Source of the DNA: Bradyrhizobium canariense
GTDB taxonomy: Bacteria; Pseudomonadota; Alphaproteobacteria; Rhizobiales; Xanthobacteraceae
Assembly: GCF_900105125.1 (NCBI RefSeq)
Contig: NZ_LT629750.1
Location: forward strand, 3,968,001-4,032,000
Direction: 5' to 3'
Length of the DNA stretch: 64,000 nt
In this document: piece after piece, positions 52,321 through 62,490 of the stretch
Layout of the letters: each line of letters opens with the position of its first letter
Position numbering within the stretch: the stretch's first letter is position 1
Program-made: the position numbers and the translations under genes
The notes under the pieces: model-generated
Seen by the model: the letters and a program-made list of their open reading frames with translations, nothing else
Told to the model about the DNA's origin: nothing
Database searches by the model: none

Positions 52321-53286
52321 GCGGGCCGTCTCTGGCCGGCGGGTTAAGATGGTGTCGAAATAGGCAATTGTCTTTTGCAATCCGTCCCGTAGCGACACTT
52401 CGGGTTGCCAATGGAGATTTTTCTTGGCGAGACGAATATCGGGCTTTCGCTGCTTGGGATCATCCGACGGCAGCGGCCGGTAAACGATCTCTGACTTGGA
52501 TGAGCAAAGCTCGACCACCATCTCGGCCAATTCACGGATGGTCATTTCATTCGGATTGCCAAGGTTGACGGGACCGGTGAAGTCTGCGGGCGAGTCCATC
52601 AACCGCACGAGGCCGTCCACGAGATCGTCCACATAGCAAAACGAGCGCGTCTGCAAGCCGTCTCCATAAAGCGTGATCGGCAGGCCTCGGAGTGCTTGCA
52701 CAATGAAGTTTGAAACGACACGCCCATCATTTACGTGCATGCGCGGTCCATAGGTGTTGAAGATACGCGCAACCTTGACTTGGACTCCGTGTTGGCGATG
52801 GTAATCGAAGAACAGCGTTTCGGCGGCGCGCTTGCCTTCGTCGTAACACGCACGGATACCGATAGGGTTGACGTTGCCCCAGTAGTCTTCCGTCTGAGGA
52901 TGGACCTCGGGATCGCCGTAGACCTCCGATGTGGACGTTTGAAGCACGCGGATCTTGAGCCGCTTGGCAAGCCCGAGAATATTGATTGAGCCGTGCACCG
53001 ACGTTTTCAAAGTTTGCACGGGGTCGCGCTGGTAGTGGATCGGTGCGGCTGGGCACGCCAGATGAAAGATCTCATCAGCCTCCAGGTAGAGAGGAAAGGT
53101 GACGTCGTGGCGGATCAACTCGAAATTCGGGTTGCGCAGCATATGCTGCACGTTCCGTTTCGAGCTCGTGTAGAAGTTATCTACACAAAGCACTTCGTCC
53201 CCACGGGCAAGGAGACGATCGCACAAGTGAGAGCCGACAAAGCCTGCCCCACCGGTAACAATAAGTCGCTTCGGCTGTTTGATCAT
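52237..53286 (-). CDS. UDP-glucuronate decarboxylase-type SDR (UDP-xylose synthase)
   Basis: 349 residues. NAD motif [16 protein letters not shown] (about 10-25), then [13 protein letters not shown] and [20 protein letters not shown] typical of UXS enzymes, [14 protein letters not shown] (about 117) and catalytic YDEGKR (about 147). It converts UDP-glucuronate to UDP-xylose, or is a close relative. The last 20 or so residues ([20 protein letters not shown]) are translated from the palindromic repeat at 52211, so the native end was probably shorter. Part of the polysaccharide region, downstream of the polyprenyl sugar transferase. Confidence 0.88.
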   Translation of the reverse strand: MIKQPKRLIVTGGAGFVGSHLCDRLLARGDEVLCVDNFYTSSKRNVQHMLRNPNFELIRHDVTFPLYLEADEIFHLACPAAPIHYQRDPVQTLKTSVHGSINILGLAKRLKIRVLQTSTSEVYGDPEVHPQTEDYWGNVNPIGIRACYDEGKRAAETLFFDYHRQHGVQVKVARIFNTYGPRMHVNDGRVVSNFIVQALRGLPITLYGDGLQTRSFCYVDDLVDGLVRLMDSPADFTGPVNLGNPNEMTIRELAEMVVELCSSKSEIVYRPLPSDDPKQRKPDIRLAKKNLHWQPEVSLRDGLQKTIAYFDTILTRRPETARRTIALSSEVDTGSREENASKQKARALF

Positions 53287-53478
53287 TCGCCAACCTCCTT
53301 CTCGAACACGGATCGTCCGGCTTTCGCGCCGCTCACACTCTCATGAGGAGTTGCACGATTTGTACGACTTGCTGACTCTGCGCGATCGAACCGACACTTG
53401 GCTCGCGCCCGCATGGCGCGCCGTGTCTCGACGTAGAGATCGTCCGCGGCTGCCGGGGCTGCCTTGCTGTGACGGAGA

Positions 53479-54933
53479 CTAGTAGGCATTCTCCCCCCGT
53501 AGTACTTCCAAGGGGGTCTGCAAAAGGATCACGAGATCGAGTTTCAGGTTCCAATTGTCGATGTACCACAGATCGTGCTCGACACGGCGCTCCATATGGT
53601 CGGTGGTCGGCGTTGGCCCTCGACAGCCATGAATTTGTGCCCAACCGGTCAATCCTGGTTTCACACGCCGTCGGAAAGCATAGTTTCTGACGGCATTGTC
53701 AAACTTGTCATCGAGCGAAACAGGGTGTGGCCGCGGCCCGACGAGCGACATGCTGCCACCGAGCACGTTAAGCAACTGGGGCAATTCGTCGATGCTCGTT
53801 CTGCGAAGCCACTTTCCGATCCGGGTGACCCTGTGGTCTGCGGCGGATGCTTGAACCGCCGAAAAGCCATCTTCCATCACCGACATGGTTCGGAATTTGC
53901 AAATTTGGAAGTAGCGTCCGTTGAAACCGTACCGGTGTTGTCTGAACAGGACGGGACCGCTGGAATCAAACTTGATCGCGATGGCTACCGCGACCAGCAG
54001 CGGAGCCATGACGATCAGTCCCAAACCTGCGCCAACGACGTCGATGCAGCGCTTGGCGGCATGCTCAGCCGCACTCAGCGGGCCTCGCTGCAATTCCACG
54101 CAAACGGTATCGCTAAAGTCGCGGCGTGGCCGGTGAAGGATCTCCGAGGTCAATCCGATCGGGACGAACGAGATTGGAAACGGCAACACTCTCAGATCGG
54201 CTGCCAGTGCACGAAGTTCGGACCAGCGGTTCGGATCCGTGGCTACGATGACCTCCTCAACGTCCGAACCGCGAATATGCTCGATAACGCGGGCAATCAG
54301 CCTTTCGCGGAGGTTCGGGCTTGTGTCCGGAGGCGGCAGAGCGAAGTTGCCGACAATATCGAAACCGACAGCGGCTAGTTTATGATTGAGGGCGGGCTCG
54401 TAGATTTGCTCTGGGTCCGCAATCAGAACAATTCTGCGGCCAGAAAACCGCTGCTCGGCGAGTCCTCTGGTCAGGAGCTCTTTTACGAGCGTACGATTTA
54501 CTACCAGCGCGACGAGGCTCAGGCCCGCAAACAACAGGGTGGTGCCGCGTGAAAGCTCGCTGCCGATTTTCAGCGTGAAGACAACTCCGGACAGCAGAAG
54601 GAAGACGGCCGCCCAAGTGGCAGAGACCAGCCGAACCTGGCGACGCAACCTCAGCAATTCCGTCGGCCGGTATAGCCCCCGTGATTTCAGCAGCAGACTG
54701 AACAATGCCGACACGAGCGCCGCCGCACCGAGGGCTTGTCCCAAATCCAGTCGCGCGCCTTCGCTGATCGGATAGAGAATGCTGGCGCAGATCCCGGCCA
54801 ATGCGATCGTTGCGACGTCAAAACAGATCGTCGCGGCCTCGACAGACTCATATGGGAGCGGCCACTTCCGCTCTTCGGCAACACGCGGGTCGCCTGATAA
54901 TTTCGCTTCTACGCGCTGATCAACAAAATTCAT
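53479..54933 (-). CDS. Polyprenyl-phosphate sugar-1-phosphate transferase (WcaJ/ExoY-like)
   Basis: 484 residues. N-terminal half has about four membrane helices and a CoA-binding-like domain. The C-terminal sugar-transferase domain (about 290-484) starts KRCIDVVGAGLGLIVMAPLL, with SSGPVLFRQHRYGFNGRYFQ, ICKFRTM, RRTSIDELPQLLNVLGGSMS and SLVGPRPHP, then KPGLTGWAQIHGCRG. It moves a sugar phosphate onto undecaprenyl phosphate, the first committed step of repeat-unit assembly. Divergent from the IS scrap across an AT-rich spacer. Confidence 0.92.
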   Translation of the reverse strand: MNFVDQRVEAKLSGDPRVAEERKWPLPYESVEAATICFDVATIALAGICASILYPISEGARLDLGQALGAAALVSALFSLLLKSRGLYRPTELLRLRRQVRLVSATWAAVFLLLSGVVFTLKIGSELSRGTTLLFAGLSLVALVVNRTLVKELLTRGLAEQRFSGRRIVLIADPEQIYEPALNHKLAAVGFDIVGNFALPPPDTSPNLRERLIARVIEHIRGSDVEEVIVATDPNRWSELRALAADLRVLPFPISFVPIGLTSEILHRPRRDFSDTVCVELQRGPLSAAEHAAKRCIDVVGAGLGLIVMAPLLVAVAIAIKFDSSGPVLFRQHRYGFNGRYFQICKFRTMSVMEDGFSAVQASAADHRVTRIGKWLRRTSIDELPQLLNVLGGSMSLVGPRPHPVSLDDKFDNAVRNYAFRRRVKPGLTGWAQIHGCRGPTPTTDHMERRVEHDLWYIDNWNLKLDLVILLQTPLEVLRGENAY

Positions 54934-55290
54934 GACTGAAAAAGCCGATCGACTGACGGAAATTAATATCTTAATTAAATATTAAAATATTAAATACCGC
55001 AAGCGTAAAAATGTGAAAATTAAATATTCGGAGTTGTTTAAATTCCGTCGATGCAAGCTTGGCGCGGTTCAAGACCGGGGGTTGCCCATTTACAGTTACC
55101 GAGGGTCACCCCCGACGGATTTTCCTTATGGCAAGCTATCGCTGTCCCCCGCCTTGGCGTCCGGGCTCATTTCGCAATTCGAGCTACGTGCAGATCGACT
55201 CGCGGTTGCGGTCACTGCGCTGCGGTCGCTCCAATCGGCGTCGGCGTTGTGATCACCGTGGTCGAGCCGGCTCGTTGAACTGTATTTCTC
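54934..55290. promoter_or_regulatory. AT-rich promoter region and broken-gene debris
   Basis: 54950-55030 is extremely AT-rich (TTAATTAAATATTAAAATAT) and should hold the sugar-transferase promoter. Further right, minus-strand text NDVIVYATNGYISRNTVQRA with a stop at about 55212 looks like the tail of a lost gene cut by the adjoining IS scrap. Confidence 0.35.
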
Positions 55291-55299
55291 GAGATGTAG

Positions 55300-55735
55300 C
55301 CGTTCGTGGCATAGACGATCACATCGTTCACGTTCCGGGCATCGGCATGATCACCGCCACGATCGTGACCAGGGTCGGCGATCCCGGCCAGTTCCGGTCC
55401 GGCCGACCGTTCGCGGCTTGGCTCGGGCTCGTCCCCAGACAGAACTCGAGCGGTGACCGACATGCGAGATGATCGACCAAGAGCGAGAACACCCCGTCTG
55501 ATTTCAGTGCGTCTCGAATGCGCCAGCTTGATCAAGGGATCTCGCTTGCGGATTTCCATCAAGGCCAGCGGACTTACAGCCCGCACAAAACTGGCCGGAC
55601 ATATGGAAACGACCGATCAGAAGCTCTCAAAAAGCCATTGCCAATCGGGGGCGCCAATCAGGGGCGTCCACATAGGAATCACAAATCCACCTGCAGCGGA
55701 ATCCCTATCGATCCCGCCTGGCCATGAATTGCTCT
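55300..55735 (+). mobile_element. IS110/IS1111-family transposase remnant
   Basis: Plus-strand text VPGIGMITATIVTRVGDPGQ, then FRSGRPFAAWLGLVPRQNSS, is the conserved C-terminal (transposase_20) block of IS110-family transposases. The frame breaks at RHAR. The following 250 bases, phase-shifted (HKTGRTYG, GVHIGITNP), look like the usual tail of such elements. N-terminal DEDD domain is missing, so it is not active. Confidence 0.7.
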
Positions 55736-58046
55736 AAGTGGGATCGGTAAGGCCGTAACGAATGTAGTGAGTGTCGCTATAATAATCACTGTGCTGAGCG
55801 TCGTAGCGCAGCATGGACTTAATATCGGTCTTGTTCAACACGACACCGATGAGATTCTCGTAGACGTTTGGCGCCGTGTGGAGCGCGTGTTGCGCAACGT
55901 CGATCTTGGTTCGCCCCCATTCCACGACCAGAATGAAGAAATCGATCAGTGGTGCTGTCACGCGAACATCGACCAGGGGGGTCAGCGGCGGAAGATCGAC
56001 GATGACGTAGTCATAAGAGGTCCGCAATTGATTGAAAAGATTACGCGTCGCCTCGGCGGAAAGGATCTCACTGCTGTGAAACAGGGGTTTCCGCCGGACT
56101 GCCGGCAAGAATACAAGACCGGTCTTCGGGTCCCGCCACACCGTTTCCTCCAGCGAGCGATTACCGTTGATAACCTCGACGATGCCGGTCGTGGCATTCG
56201 GGGCAAGGCAAGTAGTAAGCGACGGATTTCTCAGGTCGCAATCAACGATGATAATCTTCTTGCCGGTATGCCCGATGAGCTGGGCGAGCGAGGACGCGAT
56301 CGTGGTTTTGCCCTCGTTGGGCAGAGCTGAGGTAATGCCGATGATCTGATTGGAGCCCTTGCCGGGACTGAGGTCGATCGCGAGCTTGATCGAACGGAGC
56401 GCTTCGGCATAGCGCGACGAGGGCATATTGACGGCGACGTCGTGAACGGCCGAAGGAGGTGAAGCAATCAATCGCGAATCATCGTCAGCCCGGCTTGACG
56501 CAGCGGCCGGCTGAGGCGGCTTTGGACCGCTTAGCCGTGGTACTATCGACAGGCATGGTAGTTCCAGCTTGCCTTCGATCTGCCCGGACGTGCGAAAGAC
56601 GCGCTCCATGCGATCCCTGAGCAGCCCCAGGCCGACCCCAAGCGCAAGGCTGCCTAAAGCGCCGATCGCCAGGACCAGTACGGTCTTTGGCTTGCTTTTG
56701 GTTTGCGGTGGCAACGCCGGAGCGATCACCCGCGCTTCCGATAGCGGGAAGTTATCGAGCGAGCCCATGTAGCGTTGCAGCAAGGAATCATACAAAGTTC
56801 GCGATTCCTTCGCATGGCTTTCGAGCTCCCGTATAGTCAGCTCCGCAGAACTCGTCGAGCGCGACTGGGACACAACCTCGTTCAACTGCTTCTCGATCTG
56901 CTGCTGGCGCTGCTTGGCCACTTCAAGTTCGCTTCGGCTCGCCTCGGCGAGCCTTTTGACTTCCTCCGAGATAGACGTGCGAAGCTCAGCCATCTTCGTT
57001 CGCAAAAGCATGACGGCCTGATGGTCGCGGCCAAACTTGGCCGCCCACTCGTTCGCGCGTCTCGCCAATTCGAGATACTGCAGGCGAAGGTTGTTTATGA
57101 TAGGGCTGGTCAGGGAATCAGGGCCGGCGTCCAGCGTGCCAAGCGAGGACGAATCGTCCGAGTTGGCGTGAAGCATCACTTCATAACGGCTCGCCCTTGC
57201 CGCCGCATCGGAGATCTGCACGCGAGCGGCCGCCAGTCGGTTGTTGAGTTCTGTTATCTGCAATTCATCGATCGGCTTCCCCCCTGATGAAACGATGTTG
57301 TTTTGCGACTTGTAGGCATTTACCGCTCGTTCGGCTGCGAGCGCCTGCTTGCCGAGATCATGCAGCCTGCCCTGCAACCAGTCTTTCGCGCTGCGATTGA
57401 CTTCGAATTTCACATCCAGTTGATCGGCGATGTAAGCGTTGGCGACTGCGTTGGCCACCTCTGCCGCCCGGATCGGGCTACTCGAGCTGAAGCCGACCTC
57501 GATGACGTTGCTCGAACTGGCTCGGATCGCGGTGAGGCGATCCTCAAATGCGGCAATCACGCGTTCCGATGGTTGGCCCGCGGCGTCGAACTGAGGATCT
57601 TTGGAAGCGGAAGAAATCAATCGCCCCAACGACGATAGGGATGGCCCGGAGACGTTCAAATCCGGGTCGTCGGCGAGTTTAAGCTCATTAATGACCCTGA
57701 CGGCAGTCGCCCTTGATTTGATAAGCTGCAGCTGGGTCGCGATTTGGCTCGCGCTTTGACTCGCATCGACTACCGGATCCGGGAGAAGCGACTGCTTTTG
57801 GAGGAACTCTGCCCGCGAATTGCTGAATAGAATTTCGACCCGCGCAGTATAGGTCGGGGGCGTAATGCGCAGGTAGACGATGCAGGCCGCCATAGCGAGC
57901 GCGGCAATGAGGATAATGATCAAATACCGCCGCCGCAGGAATGCGAGGGCGCGGTGTATTATCTCGCCAAAACCGTCTCCCTCAACCGTTGCACTGCCAA
58001 GCGGCGCGTAAGTTTCGTCGATTCGCTGCATATTTCTCTGAAGCAT
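55734..58046 (-). CDS. Wzz/GumC-type co-polymerase with BY-kinase domain
   Basis: 770 residues. Wzz part: first membrane helix about 41-60, the Pro-rich loop TPPTYTARVEILFS, a long periplasmic coiled coil (about 210-420) and a second helix at about 456-476. Cytoplasmic BY-kinase: Walker A LPNEGKTTIASSL (about 575-587), A' IIIVDCDLRNP (about 598-608) and Walker B VIVDLPPLTP. The end is Tyr-rich (YDAQHSDYYSDTHYIRYG), the expected autophosphorylation cluster. It sets chain length and export of the polysaccharide with the flippase and polymerase. ATG 58031 is an alternative start. Confidence 0.92.
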   Translation of the reverse strand: MLQRNMQRIDETYAPLGSATVEGDGFGEIIHRALAFLRRRYLIIILIAALAMAACIVYLRITPPTYTARVEILFSNSRAEFLQKQSLLPDPVVDASQSASQIATQLQLIKSRATAVRVINELKLADDPDLNVSGPSLSSLGRLISSASKDPQFDAAGQPSERVIAAFEDRLTAIRASSSNVIEVGFSSSSPIRAAEVANAVANAYIADQLDVKFEVNRSAKDWLQGRLHDLGKQALAAERAVNAYKSQNNIVSSGGKPIDELQITELNNRLAAARVQISDAAARASRYEVMLHANSDDSSSLGTLDAGPDSLTSPIINNLRLQYLELARRANEWAAKFGRDHQAVMLLRTKMAELRTSISEEVKRLAEASRSELEVAKQRQQQIEKQLNEVVSQSRSTSSAELTIRELESHAKESRTLYDSLLQRYMGSLDNFPLSEARVIAPALPPQTKSKPKTVLVLAIGALGSLALGVGLGLLRDRMERVFRTSGQIEGKLELPCLSIVPRLSGPKPPQPAAASSRADDDSRLIASPPSAVHDVAVNMPSSRYAEALRSIKLAIDLSPGKGSNQIIGITSALPNEGKTTIASSLAQLIGHTGKKIIIVDCDLRNPSLTTCLAPNATTGIVEVINGNRSLEETVWRDPKTGLVFLPAVRRKPLFHSSEILSAEATRNLFNQLRTSYDYVIVDLPPLTPLVDVRVTAPLIDFFILVVEWGRTKIDVAQHALHTAPNVYENLIGVVLNKTDIKSMLRYDAQHSDYYSDTHYIRYGLTDPT

Positions 58047-58420
58047 TAGGTGCTTGCTCCCGCCGCCTGTTGATCTTGTCGAACGTGCGCCCGACCCAGC
58101 GGAATCGTCGGCCTAATCCAACATTGCAGCCGACGTCGCCTTGCATTTAAAATTTGTTTATCATACAAAATGGCGCTTTCCAAATTAAATGATCATTGGT
58201 TAATTCCGGCTGGCGGGGCGCCCTAAATTCCGAAAGATCAGGTCAGATGCTGGAGAAAGCATTCAATTTATTCGATTTTTCTGGCGAATTTTGTTTGTTG
58301 CCAACAGGTAATACGGCTCGCTGAGTATTTTATGCGTATTTAAATTCGTCACGCCATAGTCGTTCACGGAAGGCCGCAAGCAGACTCATCCCTATCTACT
58401 AGTCGACCCGGAGGATACCC
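58047..58420. promoter_or_regulatory. Divergent AT-rich region between co-polymerase and modified-sugar genes
   Basis: About 370 bases, AT-rich from 58145 to 58350 (e.g. AAAATTTGTTTATCATACAA). It must contain promoters of both divergent units. No distinct operator could be defined by eye. Confidence 0.4.
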
Positions 58421-59467
58421 ATGCGCGTTCTAGTAACTGGACACCTCGGTTACATCGGTACTGTCTTGACACCCATGCTGCTCAAGGCAGGTCACGAGGT
58501 GACTGGACTGGACAGCAACCTGTATTCCCGCTGCACGTATCCAGCCGGCGGGGAAATCATTGATGTACCGGCGATCCGCAAGGATGTGCGGGACGTCGAA
58601 GCCGCCGACCTCGCTGGCTTCGATGCGGTTCTGCATTTGGCGGCGCTTTCGAACGATCCCCTTGGTAATCTCAGGCCGAACGTGACGGACGAGATCAATC
58701 ACCAAGGCAGTGTCCGGATGGCCGGACTGGCCAAACGAGCCGGCGTCCGCCGTTTTGTTCTTGCCTCATCCTGCAGCAACTATGGCCAGGCCGGAGAGGA
58801 TATGATTGATGAGACCGGCGCGCTGAATCCTGTGACCGCCTATGGTGAGTCAAAGGTGATGTCCGAGCGTGACATTTCTCGATTGGCTGGCGACGGTTTC
58901 TGCCCGGTGTATCTGCGGCCTGCAACCGCCTATGGGCTGTCACCGCGGCAGCGCTTCGACATTGTCTTGAACAACCTTGTTGCTTGGGCCTTCACAACCG
59001 GGAAAATACACTTGAAGTCGGATGGCACGCCATGGCGTCCGATCGTTCACATCGAGGATATCTCACGCGCCTTCATAGCCGCCCTCGAAGCACCCGCAGA
59101 GCGGGTGTTCAATGAGGCCTTTAACGTCGGACAGACCGCCCACAACTATCGAATTCGAGATCTGGCTGAGATCGTCGCTGGTGTCGTGCCCAACTGCACA
59201 ATCGAGTTTGCGGACGACGCCGGTCCCGATAAACGATCGTATCGGGTAAGCTTCGAAAAGATCCGTACGAGACTGCCGGAATTCAAGCCACAGTGGGATG
59301 CGCTTAGGGGAGCCGAACAACTTTACAAAGCCTATCGTTCGTCCGGCCTGACATTGGAAGAGTTCGAGGGACCGCGATACCAACGCATCGCGCATATCAG
59401 AAAATTGTTGGGGGAAGGCGTCCTTGATGCCGGGTTGCGCCAGTCGCAGCCTCAGGTAGCGTCATGA
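58421..59467 (+). CDS. NAD-dependent epimerase/dehydratase (extended SDR)
   Basis: 348 residues. Cofactor motif [16 protein letters not shown] (about 3-18), [16 protein letters not shown] (about 72-87), catalytic [11 protein letters not shown] (about 140) and [18 protein letters not shown] (about 167). This places it among nucleotide-sugar epimerases/dehydratases. The leader GGAGGATACCC gives a good ribosome site. Its stop directly precedes the DUF4910 gene. The exact sugar is not readable. Confidence 0.87.
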   Translation: MRVLVTGHLGYIGTVLTPMLLKAGHEVTGLDSNLYSRCTYPAGGEIIDVPAIRKDVRDVEAADLAGFDAVLHLAALSNDPLGNLRPNVTDEINHQGSVRMAGLAKRAGVRRFVLASSCSNYGQAGEDMIDETGALNPVTAYGESKVMSERDISRLAGDGFCPVYLRPATAYGLSPRQRFDIVLNNLVAWAFTTGKIHLKSDGTPWRPIVHIEDISRAFIAALEAPAERVFNEAFNVGQTAHNYRIRDLAEIVAGVVPNCTIEFADDAGPDKRSYRVSFEKIRTRLPEFKPQWDALRGAEQLYKAYRSSGLTLEEFEGPRYQRIAHIRKLLGEGVLDAGLRQSQPQVAS

Positions 59468-60802
59468 ATGATGAGCGATATATCGTACGAAAATCTCATC
59501 GCGGAGAAGATCGGCGAGGAGATCTTCGACTTTGCCGCGGAGATATACCCGATTTGCCGCAGCATAACGGGCCGCGGCGTCCGGGAGACACTACGCGCGA
59601 TCAACGCGCACATCAATCTTGAGGTTCACGAGGTACCGACCGGAACCGCAGTCTTCGATTGGGTCATCCCACGAGAGTGGAATATTCGCGATGCCTATGT
59701 AAAGAACGAGCGGGGCGAGAAGGTCCTCGATTTCGCTCGGTCAAACCTCCACGTCATGAGCTACAGTGTGCCTGTGCGGCAACGAATCTCCCTGACCGAG
59801 CTGAAGCAGCACATCTACACGTTGCCGGACCAGCCGGACCTCATCCCCTATCGAACCTCATATTATGCCGAGAAGTGGGCATTCTGCATGCCTCACCGTC
59901 TGTTGGAGAACCTCAAAGACGAGACCTATGAGGTGGTCATCGACTCAACGCTCACGGAAGGAAGTCTGACATACGGGGAATATCTGCATCGGGGCGAAAC
60001 GGAGGATGAGTTTCTACTTTCGGCCCATGTATGCCATCCGTCGCTGGCCAACGACAACTGCTCGGGCATTGCGCTGCTCACGCATCTTGCGAAGCGGATG
60101 GCGAAGCTACGAACACGCTACAGCTACCGATTCCTGTTTGCGCCGGGCACAATCGGCGCGATCGCATGGCTCGCGCGCAATGAAGGCCGCTGCCAACGCA
60201 TCAAGCACGGGCTTGTCATCTCCATGGTCGGAGACGGTGGCGGCCCGACCTACAAGAAGAGCCGGCGAGGCAACAGTCCGATCGATCGGGCGGTCGTCCA
60301 CACGCTTTGTCATTCCGGGCTGACGCCGACGATTCTCGAGTTTTCTCCATACGGCTATGATGAACGCCAGTATTGCTCTCCGGGGTTCAACCTGCCGGTG
60401 GGGTTATTCCAGCGCAGCAAGTTCGGCGAAATCCCGGAGTATCACACGTCGGCCGACAACCTCGATTTTATAGCTCCCAATCACCTGGCCCTATCTTACC
60501 ATCTCGTTGCTAAGACAATCGATGTCGTTGAAAGCGACATGGTGTATTGCAACACCATGCCAAAATGCGAACCCCAATTGGGGCGACGCGGACTTTATGG
60601 CGCGGTCGGAGGAGACAAGCACGCTGCAGCAGGCAACATGGCGATGCTATGGGTTCTCAACCTCTCCGATGGAATGCATTCGCTGCTTGATATTGCCGAA
60701 CGCGCAAATCTGCCTTTCGCCGTGATCCGGGAGGCGGCGCTGCTGCTGCATCGAGGTGGGCTCTTGAAGCCATGCGGCGATGTCAACTCAAGCACCACCT
60801 GA
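59468..60802 (+). CDS. DUF4910/DUF2172-type aminopeptidase-like protein
   Basis: 444 residues. M28-like metal region HVCHPSLANDNCSGIALLTH (about 183-202) with His and Asp ligands, GDGGGPTYKKSRRGN (about 257) and EIPEYHTSADNLDFI (about 320-334) with a further His/Asp. The C-terminus (about 390-440) is a winged-helix-like end. Family members lie in O-antigen and sugar-modification clusters and may hydrolyse an amide or peptide in surface carbohydrates. ATG 59468 and 59471 are both possible; 59471 matches family starts equally. Confidence 0.82.
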   Translation: MMSDISYENLIAEKIGEEIFDFAAEIYPICRSITGRGVRETLRAINAHINLEVHEVPTGTAVFDWVIPREWNIRDAYVKNERGEKVLDFARSNLHVMSYSVPVRQRISLTELKQHIYTLPDQPDLIPYRTSYYAEKWAFCMPHRLLENLKDETYEVVIDSTLTEGSLTYGEYLHRGETEDEFLLSAHVCHPSLANDNCSGIALLTHLAKRMAKLRTRYSYRFLFAPGTIGAIAWLARNEGRCQRIKHGLVISMVGDGGGPTYKKSRRGNSPIDRAVVHTLCHSGLTPTILEFSPYGYDERQYCSPGFNLPVGLFQRSKFGEIPEYHTSADNLDFIAPNHLALSYHLVAKTIDVVESDMVYCNTMPKCEPQLGRRGLYGAVGGDKHAAAGNMAMLWVLNLSDGMHSLLDIAERANLPFAVIREAALLLHRGGLLKPCGDVNSSTT

Positions 60803-60924
60803 GCATCGCGAGAAATGCCGGATCCTCGGATCTTTTTCAGAGGATGAAGGTTTGCGGAGACTACCGGTCGAGTCATCGACGAACAACACGCGGACTGACC
60901 CGGCGTCTTGCGAGCTCTGGTCCG

Positions 60925-61452
60925 TCAAGGGAAATCGGGCCAGCGCAAGTCCTTCTCGGAAACCTGCGTTACTGGCTGGGGCCAGCTAATTCCGAACGCG
61001 GGATCATCGTAGCGAATGCCGCGGGCCAATTGAGGCGCGTATGGCGTGGAGATCAGGTAGTTCACCTCGACATCATCGCTCAGCGTTTGAAATCCGTGCG
61101 CGAACCCCTTGGGAATGTAGAGCTGACGGCGGTTCGCGCTCGAAAGCTCGAATTCCTGCCAGCAGCGGTAGGTTGGTGAATCCGGCCTGATATCGATGAT
61201 CACATCCAAGATAACGCCTTGAGTACAACGGACCAATTTGGCTTCGCTGTGTGGTTCAAGCTGATAGTGCATGCCTCGCAGGGTCCCCTTGCGGGCTGAG
61301 AACGAAATGCTGTGTTGCGGAAAATTGGTTTCCAGCCCATGGGCCGCGAACTCTTCCACGCAGAAAGTGCGGGCGAAAAAACCTCGGTCATCGCGTGCCG
61401 GCTCAAGCTGAATGAGATGGACGTCGCGGAGTTTTGTCAAATGAAATTCCAT
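60925..61452 (-). CDS. rfbC: dTDP-4-dehydrorhamnose 3,5-epimerase (RfbC family)
   Basis: 175 residues, normal size. Family text: RDDRGFFARTFCVEEF (about 20-35), catalytic His in KGTLRGMHYQ (about 55-64), and YIPKGFAHGFQTLSDD (about 112-127) followed by Tyr-containing VNYLISTPYAP. It epimerises C3 and C5 of a 4-keto-6-deoxy sugar nucleotide. No dTDP-glucose pathway genes rfbA, rfbB or rfbD are in the window; the neighbouring cytidylyltransferase suggests that the substrate could be CDP-linked instead. Confidence 0.88.
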   Translation of the reverse strand: MEFHLTKLRDVHLIQLEPARDDRGFFARTFCVEEFAAHGLETNFPQHSISFSARKGTLRGMHYQLEPHSEAKLVRCTQGVILDVIIDIRPDSPTYRCWQEFELSSANRRQLYIPKGFAHGFQTLSDDVEVNYLISTPYAPQLARGIRYDDPAFGISWPQPVTQVSEKDLRWPDFP

Positions 61453-61513
61453 ATTGAACCTGGAGCGCGTTTCGGGTGTTGAAAGAGATCTGGAGAGGGA
61501 GGGCCATCGTCGT

Positions 61514-62251
61514 TCAGGTCTTGATCATCGGTCTGATGTGAACATCTGTAATCTCAGCCGTACGCGGCAAGAGCAGGGCATTCATGATGACCGATGCCAC
61601 GTCCGCCGGCTGCAACAGCAGCTCGGGTCGATAGAGTTTCCCTTCCTTTCGGTGTATCTGCGCCTGCATTTCGGTCGCCGTCCGCCCGAGATAGACGCTC
61701 AAGACCCGGACACCATGTGGATTGACCTCGCTGCGCAAGCTGTCGGCGATGGCCTTTAGGGCATGTTTGGTTGCATCATATTGCGCGGACATGGGCTTGG
61801 CGACCATGCCGCTGCTCGAATTGATGAACACGATCTGTCCTTGTCGATCCTTCAACTTGGGCAGAAGGGCCTGCGCCAGGACATACGGCGCACGAACATT
61901 GGTATGATAGAGCGCGTCAAACTCGGCTGGGTTGCCCTCTTCGATCGGCCCCATGCTGTGCGCGGCGGCGCTTTGTACAAGAAAGTCAAGTTGAGGCAGG
62001 TCATGTTCGAGCCGTCGCATCAGCTCGACTTGCCCGCTCGCGACTGAGAGATCGGCGCAATGGCACTTAACCGGAACCCCTATCTCGCGCGCTTTGGAAG
62101 CGACGGACTCAAGCAGTTGCAGCCTGCGACCTATGAGGTGAAGCCCGGCTCCTTCCCTGGCGAGCGCGAGAGCGACGGCGGCACCGATACCGGTCCCGCC
62201 TCCTGTGACCACGGCCATTCTCCCTTCGAACAGGCCCGCCTGCGGTCCCAT
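61514..62251 (-). CDS. Short-chain dehydrogenase/reductase (SDR)
   Basis: 245 residues, classical SDR length. NAD(P) motif VVTGGGTGIGAAVALALARE (about 14-33), NNAG-like site replaced by LVQSAAAHSMG (about 90), catalytic Ser in FINSSSGMVAKPMSAQ (about 144) and YDATKHALKAIA (about 159). Same strand as rfbC, 62 bases upstream of it. Probably reduces a keto-sugar intermediate of the cluster, by context only. Confidence 0.85.
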   Translation of the reverse strand: MGPQAGLFEGRMAVVTGGGTGIGAAVALALAREGAGLHLIGRRLQLLESVASKAREIGVPVKCHCADLSVASGQVELMRRLEHDLPQLDFLVQSAAAHSMGPIEEGNPAEFDALYHTNVRAPYVLAQALLPKLKDRQGQIVFINSSSGMVAKPMSAQYDATKHALKAIADSLRSEVNPHGVRVLSVYLGRTATEMQAQIHRKEGKLYRPELLLQPADVASVIMNALLLPRTAEITDVHIRPMIKT

Positions 62252-62490
62252 GTTAATTTAATCCTTTCCCGCGCAACGATTTAACCATTCTTTGGATTGA
62301 GCCACCCAGCGCGCTGCGCGCGACTTGGGCAAATTCAAATGTTTATATTAAATCTGAGATGGCGATTGATTTAAAACTGGATTTTTATTATTATATATAA
62401 TAAAGGTGCCTGCCGAGATTGCTAGCGAGAATTTTATGCCGGGACGACCGGCTTAACGTATGTCATTTCACGCTGACCGGGCCCAAACCC
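62252..62490. promoter_or_regulatory. Divergent AT-rich region with 16-bp palindrome
   Basis: Spacer between the SDR and methyltransferase genes. TTATTATATATAATAA at 62388-62403 is a perfect palindrome in an AT-rich block. A target for H-NS-family or MucR-type regulators is possible, but AT-rich symmetry can arise by chance. Confidence 0.4.

Noticed and set aside
62388..62403. 16-bp AT-only palindrome as a specific operator
   Set aside because: AT-rich DNA yields such symmetry easily; kept only as part of the promoter region, not as a defined binding site.
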